A stretch of 64,000 bases of DNA from contig NZ_VFRQ01000005.1 of the NCBI RefSeq assembly GCF_006385705.1, positions 124,001 to 188,000 on the forward strand. The letters are read 5' to 3'. Under the pieces are notes generated by a model. The model was not told where the DNA came from. It saw only the letters and a program-made list of their open reading frames with translations, and searched no databases. This stretch comes from Pontibacter mangrovi. Its GTDB lineage: Bacteria > Bacteroidota > Bacteroidia > Cytophagales > Hymenobacteraceae. The translations under genes were made by a program, and so were the position numbers. Below are positions 56,994 through 64,000 of the stretch, one piece after another (position 1 is the stretch's first letter; each line of letters begins with the position of its first letter).

Positions 56994-58100
56994 TTACATA
57001 TCTGCCTCTATGTAGTAATGCAGGTTCTCTTTGGTGATAATATCCAGCGGGAGGTACTTGATGGGGTTGTTCTTCTTTTTAAAGATCAGGTGGTCTGCCA
57101 GCCCCTGAATGCCCCAGTAGCCCTGCCCTTTTGGGTTTTGGTTGATGAGGAAGTTGATCTGGTTCGTGTTCAGGTGCGCCAGGTTTTCATCAATTAGGTC
57201 GTAGCCAACCAGGCTCACCTGCTGCAGCTGCCGCTGCGCCAGGTAGTCGGCCATAACGTGGGCCTTGGAGTTGGTGACAAAAACACCTTTTATGTCAGGC
57301 GTATCCTGGAAGAGCTTGTCGAACTGCTGCGTTAAACTTTCTTTCCCATCTGCCTGCACATCCACCTGCAAAATGTTGTACGCCAGGTCCTGCATCACGA
57401 AGTAGTCTACAAAGCCCTGCTCTTTGCTGATCAGGTGAGAGGAGTTGGCAACGTCTTCCTCGATATGGGCCACCACCAGCGAGGCCTTTTCCCGGCAGCC
57501 ATAGTGCAGCAGCTTGCCCGCCAGAAAACCGCTCTGGTAAGAGTCTTGGCCGATGTACATGAGCGGCTCATAGTTGGGTATGTGCGTGTTGAAAAGCACA
57601 AACGGAATACCTTGCCGTTTCCACTTGCTAAAGTATGCCAGCGACTGGCGGTAGAAAATAGGGGCAACCAAGATGCCGTCAAAAGAACCTTCGGCCAGCT
57701 TGTCGGCCTCTTTGGCAAAGGATGCGGCATCAAACGGGTTAAAGCTGAACTGCGTTACCCGCAGCCCATACTGCTGCAGCTCCTCCTCAGCTTTCACGAT
57801 GCCGTCCTTCGGGGCTTTCCAGTAGTTGTCGAAGGCAGGGTCTGGCACCAGGGCCGCCACGTGGTAAGTTTTGTTGGTGACAAGGGCACGGGCTAAGATG
57901 TTGGGTTTGTAGTTGAGCTCTTCTGCAATTTTAAGCACCCGCTGGCGCACATCTTCGGCAACTCTGCCGCGGTTATGCAGCACCCGGTCCACGGTTCCCG
58001 TTGATACGTTTGCCTGCTCGGCGATGTCCTTTATCCTTACAACCTTGTTCAAGTTCTGTATTGGGTTTGATGAGTGTTTCGTTCTATGGCCTGCAGCCAT
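56994..58100 (-). CDS. LacI-family transcriptional regulator
   Basis: 368 residues from ATG 58100; the frame also opens at GTG 58136, and a TTG at 58052 would start just before the helix-turn-helix, so the N-terminus is uncertain. The DNA-binding domain is VVRIKDIAEQANVSTGTVDRVL, with the LacI hinge (NYKPNILARAL). A periplasmic-binding-protein-like sensor domain (about 90-365) follows, with substrate-contact regions such as DPAFDNYWKAPKDGI and YIGQDSYQSGFLAGKLL. It probably represses the GH92/GH20/GH27 genes in response to a glycan sugar. The motif TGTTAACGAAAACA (three sites) is the candidate target. Ligand and targets are inferred. Confidence 0.85.
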   Translation of the reverse strand: MAAGHRTKHSSNPIQNLNKVVRIKDIAEQANVSTGTVDRVLHNRGRVAEDVRQRVLKIAEELNYKPNILARALVTNKTYHVAALVPDPAFDNYWKAPKDGIVKAEEELQQYGLRVTQFSFNPFDAASFAKEADKLAEGSFDGILVAPIFYRQSLAYFSKWKRQGIPFVLFNTHIPNYEPLMYIGQDSYQSGFLAGKLLHYGCREKASLVVAHIEEDVANSSHLISKEQGFVDYFVMQDLAYNILQVDVQADGKESLTQQFDKLFQDTPDIKGVFVTNSKAHVMADYLAQRQLQQVSLVGYDLIDENLAHLNTNQINFLINQNPKGQGYWGIQGLADHLIFKKKNNPIKYLPLDIITKENLHYYIEADM

Positions 58101-58252
58101 ACTTTGGTGCTGCCGCAGATGTGCCTGCCGCAGCACCTGAAGCTTTCCTGCGCTGCAAGAGCCTTAGGCTTAAGCTGCAATATAGGAAGTTCCGGCCATA
58201 TTCTTTTGGGAGAAGTATGGGGCAGGTTTTGCAGTAAAGGGGCGGAAAGTAA

Positions 58253-58284
58253 AAAGCCGCTTCACAAAAATGCAAAGCGGCTTT
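58253..58284 (-). terminator. terminator of the efflux operon
   Basis: AAGCCGCTT (58254-58262) pairs with AAGCGGCTT (58275-58283). Read on the minus strand the stem is followed by a T-run, as expected for the 3' end of the minus-strand operon whose last stop codon is at 58321. Confidence 0.82.
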
Positions 58285-58320
58285 AGAAACAACTAAACTA
58301 ATCTGGGAGCGTTGGGTGGG

Positions 58321-59754
58321 CTATTGCCAGCCGCCGCCCAATGCCCGGTATATGTTCACTTTAGCACCCATCTGCTGCATTTTGGTTTCGATCAGCTCAA
58401 ACTTAGACTCCAGCGCGTCCCGCTGTGTCAGGAGCACCTCCATGTAATCGGCCCGGGCAGACCGGAACAGGTCATTCGAAATGCTGATCGACTGCGTAAG
58501 GGCCTCTACCTGCCTGGATTTCAGGTCATAGCTTTTCTCCAGCTTATCCATTTTAGACAGCTGGTTCGCCACCTCCACGTAAGCGTTCAGCACGGTGCGC
58601 TCGTAGTTAAAAACAGCCTGTAGCTGCTTGGCGTTGGCGCTGTAGTACGTCGCTTTTATGGCGTTGCGGTTGATCAAAGGCGCTGTCAGGTCACCGGCCA
58701 GCGAGTACAGCAACGACTCCGGCGACTTTATCAGGTAGGAAGGGTTAAAGGCCTGAAAACCTATGCCGGCGGTAATGCCCACGGAAGGATAGAACCTGGC
58801 TCTGGCCACCTTCACATCCAGCTTGGCAGCGGCCAAGTCAAGCTCTGCCTGCTTAATATCCGGTCGGTTTTGCAGCAGCTGCGAAGGCACGCCCGCCTGT
58901 ATCTTCTCAACCGGCAGGTCCACAAAGCTTTCTGCGCTTCGCTGCACCGGCTGCGGATAGCGGCCTACCAGGAAGTTGATCTCGTTCTCAGTTTCGATGA
59001 TGCGCTGCTCGATCTCATACTGCAGGCTTTGGGTGCTGAGCAGCTCGGCCTCAAACTTGCGCACGGCTAGCTCCGTTACCATAGCCGCCTGCTTCTGCAG
59101 CTTCACCGTTTCCAGGGCATTGCTCTGGATCTCAATGTTCTGCTTCACAATAGCCAGCTGGTTGTCGAGGGCCAGTAGCTCGTAGTATGAGTTGGCGATC
59201 TCTGAGATCAGGTTGGTCACCATAAAGTTTCGGCCTTCCACAGAAGAAAGGTAGCGCGCCACCGCCGCTTTTTTAGCGTTGTGCAGCTTGTGCCAGATAT
59301 CCACTTCCCAATTGGCGTACAGGCCTACCAGGAAGTCCGGGAGCGGCTCGGGCATCTCTTTTTCCGGCTTGATGTCGGTGGTGGCCTCCATTGCGCCGAT
59401 GTTGGTATACCGGGCTACCTTATCCACGCCGGCTGCGCCTCTCACGCCAACCGACGGCAGGTATTCGCCTTTTTTATCCCGTACCTCGTTTTTGGCAATC
59501 TCTATTTCCTGCAGGGTGATGTTCAGCTCCTGGTTGTGCTGCAGGGCCGTATCTATCAGCGCGCTTAAGTAGGGGTCGGTAAAATACTCCTTCCACTGCA
59601 GCTGTGCCGTGTTGGTAGTGTCCTGCGAGCTGTTGTAGCTCGCAGGAACAGGTGTGTTTACTGTTCTCTCAACGACAGAAGGAGTTTTGCAGGCCGACAG
59701 CGTTAACGACAGGCAGGCTACTCCAGCGCATTGATATATTATTCTCTTAAACAT
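58321..59754 (-). CDS. outer-membrane efflux factor (TolC/OprM/NodT family), lipoprotein
   Basis: 477 residues from ATG 59754. That start opens a lipoprotein signal (CLSLTLSACKTPSVV) and overlaps the end of the RND gene by 8 bases; the longer frame to 59802 lacks a signal. Two OEP repeats are visible, with the typical SALIDTALQHNQELNITLQE near the N-terminus and RPDIKQAELDLAAAKLDVKV in the second half. It forms the outer-membrane channel of a tripartite pump with the two upstream genes. There is no sign of a link to glycan use. Confidence 0.92.
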   Translation of the reverse strand: MFKRIIYQCAGVACLSLTLSACKTPSVVERTVNTPVPASYNSSQDTTNTAQLQWKEYFTDPYLSALIDTALQHNQELNITLQEIEIAKNEVRDKKGEYLPSVGVRGAAGVDKVARYTNIGAMEATTDIKPEKEMPEPLPDFLVGLYANWEVDIWHKLHNAKKAAVARYLSSVEGRNFMVTNLISEIANSYYELLALDNQLAIVKQNIEIQSNALETVKLQKQAAMVTELAVRKFEAELLSTQSLQYEIEQRIIETENEINFLVGRYPQPVQRSAESFVDLPVEKIQAGVPSQLLQNRPDIKQAELDLAAAKLDVKVARARFYPSVGITAGIGFQAFNPSYLIKSPESLLYSLAGDLTAPLINRNAIKATYYSANAKQLQAVFNYERTVLNAYVEVANQLSKMDKLEKSYDLKSRQVEALTQSISISNDLFRSARADYMEVLLTQRDALESKFELIETKMQQMGAKVNIYRALGGGWQ

Positions 59755-62700
59755 GGTCTTCTGTTTCTTCAATGAGTTCAAAACTGTCGTCGGCATAGAC
59801 ATAATCTTCCGTTAGTGGCGTTTCATGTTCATCTCTGATCAAGTGACGACCATCTGCCATTTTAGCAAATATGTAGTATAGACCCGGGATGATCACGACA
59901 CCGAAAATCGTTCCGAACAACATACCACCCAGGGCAGAAGCACCAATCGTCTGGTTACCGATAGCTCCTGCACCGGTAGCAACTACCAGAGGTATCAAAC
60001 CGGCAACGAACGCAAATGATGTCATCAGGATAGGACGGAAACGCGTTCTGGCACCTTCGATGGCAGCCTCAAGTATGGTGGCACCCTGCTGTCGTTTCTG
60101 CACGGCAAACTCCACAATCAGAACGGCGTTTTTACCTAACAGACCCACCAGCATGATCATACCTACCTGGGCGTAAATGTTGTTCTCCAGCCCCATCAGC
60201 TTCAGCAGCAAAAAGGAACCAAAAATTCCGACCGGCAGCGACAGTACCACGGCAAAAGGAATGATAAAGCTCTCATACTGCGCTGCCAACACAAAGTAGA
60301 CGAACAGCAAAACCACCAGGAACACGTAAAGCGACTCATTCCCTCTGATCGACTCGTCATACGAAAGACCTTCCCAAGCAATGTCATACCCTTTTGGCAG
60401 GGTCTGAGCGGCCACTTCCCGTACGGCCTGTATGGCGTCAGCTGTGGTGTACCCTTTTGCCGGAAGGCCCTGGATAGCTGCTGAGTTGTACAGGTTGAAA
60501 CGGGTCACCTCATTTGGCCCTTGCGTCTTCTTCAGCTTCATGAAAGCCGAGTATGGCACCATTTCACCCGCTTCGTTCTTCACATACAGGTTCAGGATGT
60601 CAGATGGCAGCCTTCTGAATTTAGGATCCGACTGCACGTATACTTTGAAGAACTGGTTAAACTTGATAAAGCCCTGTTCATAGGTACTACCGATCAGGAT
60701 GTTCAGGTTTTCCATGGCCTTGCCGATCGATACGCCTTTCTGCATGGCCAGATTGTTGTCAATCTCCAGTTCATACTGCGGGTAGTTGGCTGCGAAGAAA
60801 GTGAACAAGCCAGTCAGCTCTTTCCGCTTGGCCAGGTTGTCCATAAACTCCTTGTTGACCTTGTCGAACTCGTGGTAATCGGTATCAGAGTTTTTGTCCA
60901 GCAAACGCATGGAGAAACCGCCGGAAGAACCGAAACCAGGAATTGCTGGTGGCTCAAAGAACTCTACCACGGCGCCCAGCCCTTTCGACTTCTCTTCCAG
61001 CTCTTCCATGATCTCTTTCACGGTATGATCACGCTCAGACCAGCTTTTCAGGTTGATCAAACAAGTACCTGCATTCGACCCACGCCCTTCGGTCATGATC
61101 TCGTAACCGGCCAGCGATGACACCGATTCCACACCTTCTATGTCTTCACAGATCTTCTGGAGCTTTTGCGATACTGCGTTGGTGGTTTCCAGGGTAGAGC
61201 CCGGAGGGGTCTGCACGATGGCGTAAATAGTACCTTGGTCTTCGTTCGGGATGAAGCCTGCCGGGAGAATTTTATTCTCGAAGAAGATACCTACGCAGAA
61301 CGCCACAAGGATTCCCCAGGTGAGCATTCTCCTGCTTACAATGGCTCTTAACAAGCCAACGTATCTGCCGGTAAGTCTTTCAAACCAGCTGTTAAAACCG
61401 TCAAGTGCTTTCGTTAACGGGTTTCTCTTCTTCTGTTTTCCATGGTTGTTCTTCAACAGCATGGCACACAGCACCGGGGTAAGCGTAAGGGCAATCAGGG
61501 CCGAAATCACAATGGAGCTGGCCATGGTAATAGAGAACTGACGGTAGAATATACCTACAGGGCCTGTCATGAACAGCAACGGAATGAACACCGCCGTCAT
61601 AACCAACGTGATGGCAATGATGGCACCACCAATCTCACGGAGTACTTCTACGGTAGCCTTGTAAGGGGAAAGGTGCTTTTCTTCCATCTTGGCGTGCACG
61701 GCTTCCACCACCACAATGGCATTATCCACCACAATACCGATGGCCAGTACCAGTGCGAACAGGGTGATCAGGTTGATTGAAAGTCCGAAGAGCTGAATAA
61801 CGAAGAACGTTCCTATCAGCGACACCGGAACAGCAAGGATTGGGATCAACGTAGAGCGCCAGTCGCCCAAGAAGATGAACACCACCAGGGCAACCAGTAT
61901 AAACGCGTCTCTTAACGTATGAAGCACCTGCTCAATAGAAGCATCCAGGAATTGAGAAACGTCATAGCTGATCTTGTAGTCCATGCCCGGAGGGAAAGTA
62001 GCCTTCATTTCCTCCAGCTGGCTCTTTACGTCGGCAATTACATCGCTGGCGTTACTGCCATAGTTCTGCTTTAATACAATCGCTGCCGAAGGGTTACCGT
62101 TCAGGTTAGAGTAGATGTCGAAGAACTCACTACCCAGTTCTACCGTGGCAATGTCTTTCAGGCGGATGCTTTCGCCTTCTGCGTTGGCCCGGATAATGAT
62201 GTTATCATACTCTACCGGCTTGTTGTAGCGGCCTTTGTAGGTAAGCACGTATTCCAGCGACTGGGCGGCTATACCGGAGCTTTGGCCTATCCTGCCGGGG
62301 CGACCGATAATGCTTTGCTCCGCCAGGGCCTCCATCACGTCCTCTACAGAGACTTTGTAGGCCCGCATGCGGTCCGGGTTTAACCAGACACGCATGGCGT
62401 ATCTGCGGCTACCGAGTATCTGCGCCCTGGCCACCCCTTTGATCCTTTGAATTTCAGGGATCATTTTAACGGTAGCGTAGTTGAACAGGAATTTCTCATC
62501 CATGCTCTCTTTGTCCTTAGAGTAGAGGTTGACATACATCAACATACTTGGCTGAATCGGGGTGATCACAACACCTTCCCGCTGAACCAGTTCTGGCAGG
62601 AGCGGCATTACCTGGTCAACCCTTGTCTTCACCCGGACGACCGCATCGTTGGGGTCTGTTCCTGGTTCAAAAATAATCCGCAGGGTAGCTTCACCGGCAC

Positions 62701-62950
62701 TTGTGGCGTCAGTTGCAATGTAACGCATGCCTTCCACACCGTTAATGGCCTGTTCCAGGGTGATGAGGGTGGACTTTACCAACACATCGGCACTGGCACC
62801 CGGGTAAGCAATAAAGATGTTTACCGTGGTGGGAGCAATGTCGGGGAACTGGGAGATGGGCAGCTTTTTGATAGCCAGGCCACCTATAAATAGTATCACG
62901 ACCGATATTATAATAGCAAATACGGGTCTGTGTATAAATTTACTAAACAT
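59747..62950 (-). CDS. RND-family efflux transporter (HAE1/AcrB type)
   Basis: 1067 residues, full length. Twelve transmembrane helices with two large periplasmic loops. Family blocks: FSKFIHRPVFAIIISVVI at the N-terminus, GVEGMRYIATDATSAGEAT, VLAIGIVVDNAIVVVEAVH (TM4 with the proton-relay Asp pair), PAGFIPNEDQG, and GLLGKNAVLIVEFAV in TM10. It exports hydrophobic compounds by proton antiport. The middle gene of an MFP-RND-OMF operon. AAGTATA words are much sparser here than in the catabolic genes. Confidence 0.93.
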   Translation of the reverse strand: MFSKFIHRPVFAIIISVVILFIGGLAIKKLPISQFPDIAPTTVNIFIAYPGASADVLVKSTLITLEQAINGVEGMRYIATDATSAGEATLRIIFEPGTDPNDAVVRVKTRVDQVMPLLPELVQREGVVITPIQPSMLMYVNLYSKDKESMDEKFLFNYATVKMIPEIQRIKGVARAQILGSRRYAMRVWLNPDRMRAYKVSVEDVMEALAEQSIIGRPGRIGQSSGIAAQSLEYVLTYKGRYNKPVEYDNIIIRANAEGESIRLKDIATVELGSEFFDIYSNLNGNPSAAIVLKQNYGSNASDVIADVKSQLEEMKATFPPGMDYKISYDVSQFLDASIEQVLHTLRDAFILVALVVFIFLGDWRSTLIPILAVPVSLIGTFFVIQLFGLSINLITLFALVLAIGIVVDNAIVVVEAVHAKMEEKHLSPYKATVEVLREIGGAIIAITLVMTAVFIPLLFMTGPVGIFYRQFSITMASSIVISALIALTLTPVLCAMLLKNNHGKQKKRNPLTKALDGFNSWFERLTGRYVGLLRAIVSRRMLTWGILVAFCVGIFFENKILPAGFIPNEDQGTIYAIVQTPPGSTLETTNAVSQKLQKICEDIEGVESVSSLAGYEIMTEGRGSNAGTCLINLKSWSERDHTVKEIMEELEEKSKGLGAVVEFFEPPAIPGFGSSGGFSMRLLDKNSDTDYHEFDKVNKEFMDNLAKRKELTGLFTFFAANYPQYELEIDNNLAMQKGVSIGKAMENLNILIGSTYEQGFIKFNQFFKVYVQSDPKFRRLPSDILNLYVKNEAGEMVPYSAFMKLKKTQGPNEVTRFNLYNSAAIQGLPAKGYTTADAIQAVREVAAQTLPKGYDIAWEGLSYDESIRGNESLYVFLVVLLFVYFVLAAQYESFIIPFAVVLSLPVGIFGSFLLLKLMGLENNIYAQVGMIMLVGLLGKNAVLIVEFAVQKRQQGATILEAAIEGARTRFRPILMTSFAFVAGLIPLVVATGAGAIGNQTIGASALGGMLFGTIFGVVIIPGLYYIFAKMADGRHLIRDEHETPLTEDYVYADDSFELIEETEDHV

Positions 62951-62975
62951 GTCTTATACTTTTGGGGATAGGGAA

Positions 62976-64000
62976 TTACTCCGCATACAACTCTAACTGA
63001 GACAGCACTTTGTTAGGCTCCACGAATTTGGAGCGTATCTTTTCGTTTTCACGTACTAGTCGCAGGCCCTCCAGAAGGATCTTATCATTCTCAGCCAGCC
63101 CTTTCTGCACGACATAAATGTGCGGCAACTCAGCACCAATGGTCACTTCCCTTGACTTTATCTCATTGTTCTTGTCCACCACATACACATACTTTTTCTC
63201 CAGCACTTCGAAAGTGGCTTTCTGCGGAATGAGTAGGGCGTCTTTGAGAGGCACAGCCATTTGGATGTTTCCGGTTTCACCGTGTCGTAGCAGCCCGTCC
63301 GGGTTAGGGAAAGTAGCCCTGAAAGGAATGTTACCTGTCTCATTGTTAAAGTCGGCCTCGATGGTCTCTACCACGCCCGGGTACTTAAACAGCTGGTTGT
63401 TGGCCATCAACAGGTTAACTTCCGTTTTCTCGTCCTGCTTCTCCTTGGCTTTATAGTCCAGGTATTCCGCCTCCGGCACATTGTAGTAAACCCACATTTT
63501 GCTGTTGTCTGCCAGCTCGCTCAGCAGCTCGCCTTCGTCTACCAGGCTGCCCTGACGCACATGGAAACGGTCGATGATGCCGTCGAACGGTGCCCGGATT
63601 TCGGTGAACTGCAGGTGCACCTTTGCCAGCGCCATCTCTGCTTTCGCCTTGTCCATCTTGGCTTTGGCCATGGCCAACTCGCTTGGGGCCACCACGTTGC
63701 GCTCGGCCAGGGAGGCCGTGTTCTGGTACTCTATTTCGGCAAACTCAACTTCTGCCTGTGCTTTCTTCAGCTCGGCCTCGTATAGGTTCGGCATGATCTG
63801 GAACAGCAGCTGCCCCTTCTTCACATGCTGCCCCTCATCCACATAGATCTTCTGCAGGTAGCCTTTTTCCTGGGCCCTTAGCTCGATATGGTTGATGGAC
63901 TGGATCTGACATACATAGTCGTCGGTTATGGTGGTGTCCATCTTCATTGGGCTGGTAACCGAAAACTGGGTTTGCTCTTCCGCCTCTGCTTCTGTCTCTG
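62976..64000 (-). CDS. RND efflux periplasmic adaptor (MFP/HlyD family), N-terminus outside window
   Basis: At least 341 residues. An in-frame ATG lies at 63947, but the frame stays open to the window edge (ETEAEAEEQTQFSVTSPMK), so the true start is upstream and the visible protein is truncated. Barrel-sandwich hybrid, alpha-hairpin (ELKKAQAEVEFAEIEY, MAKAKMDKAKAEMALAKV), IRAPFDGIIDRF, then the beta-barrel and membrane-proximal domains (DALLIPQKATFEVLEKKYV). It joins the RND pump to the OMF channel. The RND start follows 25 bases after its stop. Confidence 0.92.
   Translation of the reverse strand, partial: ETEAEAEEQTQFSVTSPMKMDTTITDDYVCQIQSINHIELRAQEKGYLQKIYVDEGQHVKKGQLLFQIMPNLYEAELKKAQAEVEFAEIEYQNTASLAERNVVAPSELAMAKAKMDKAKAEMALAKVHLQFTEIRAPFDGIIDRFHVRQGSLVDEGELLSELADNSKMWVYYNVPEAEYLDYKAKEKQDEKTEVNLLMANNQLFKYPGVVETIEADFNNETGNIPFRATFPNPDGLLRHGETGNIQMAVPLKDALLIPQKATFEVLEKKYVYVVDKNNEIKSREVTIGAELPHIYVVQKGLAENDKILLEGLRLVRENEKIRSKFVEPNKVLSQLELYAE

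Overview
The window comes from a Bacteroidota chromosome, probably Cytophagales/Hymenobacteraceae (Pontibacter-like). This rests on two SusC/SusD pairs, a T9SS-like C-terminal tail, weak Shine-Dalgarno sequences, a TAnnTTTG-type -7 box, the moderately high GC content and the protein style. The genus is an inference. About 54 kb (1630-58136) is a double polysaccharide-utilisation locus for host-type, sialylated glycoprotein glycans. An unrelated efflux operon follows.

Layout. 1-1629: the end of one membrane-protein gene, a small membrane protein, and a REP-associated tyrosine transposase (RAYT) killed by an in-frame stop and embedded in REP-like palindromes. 1630-20138: sialic-acid locus. A GntR/FCD repressor is divergent from susC-susD, N-acetylneuraminate lyase, a mutarotase-symporter fusion, sialidase 1, a two-domain sialate O-acetylesterase, an AGE-type ManNAc/GlcNAc epimerase, sialidase 2 and an SGNH-GH20 fusion. 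20510-26339: GH27, GH2 and GH27 galactosidase-type enzymes. 26949-28886: PNGase F-like amidase with a long C-terminal extension. 29209-49335: ROK regulator, second susC-susD, sulfatase, GH29, GH20, GH125, glycosylasparaginase, CutC, GH29, a CBM9-like protein and an uncharacterised GHL10-like protein. 49436-56894: GH92 and GH20 (minus strand) and a second GH92 (plus strand). 56994-58100: LacI-family regulator. 58321-64000: OMF, RND and MFP efflux operon on the minus strand; the MFP runs off the window.

Inferred joint action. PNGase F and glycosylasparaginase give two ways to break the Asn-glycan link. Sialidases, O-acetylesterase, GH2/GH27 galactosidases, GH20 hexosaminidases, GH29 fucosidases, a sulfatase, GH92 and GH125 then dismantle the antennae and mannose core. 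Neu5Ac enters by SusCD and the symporter and is converted by lyase and epimerase to ManNAc and then GlcNAc. No amino-sugar kinase, NagA/NagB or clear beta-mannosidase is present, so those steps must be encoded elsewhere. Regulation appears split between three one-component regulators (FCD, ROK, LacI), and I can point to a candidate operator for each.

Most notable observations: (i) the word AAGTATA/TATACTT is strongly over-represented, inside genes as well as between them; (ii) one GH92 has Gln where its neighbour has the Glu expected to be the catalytic acid; (iii) a translationally coupled CBM9-like/GHL10-like pair has no assigned role; (iv) a LacI-type motif with a central CpG recurs in two distant promoter regions; (v) several families of interspersed palindromic repeats occupy the intergenic gaps.
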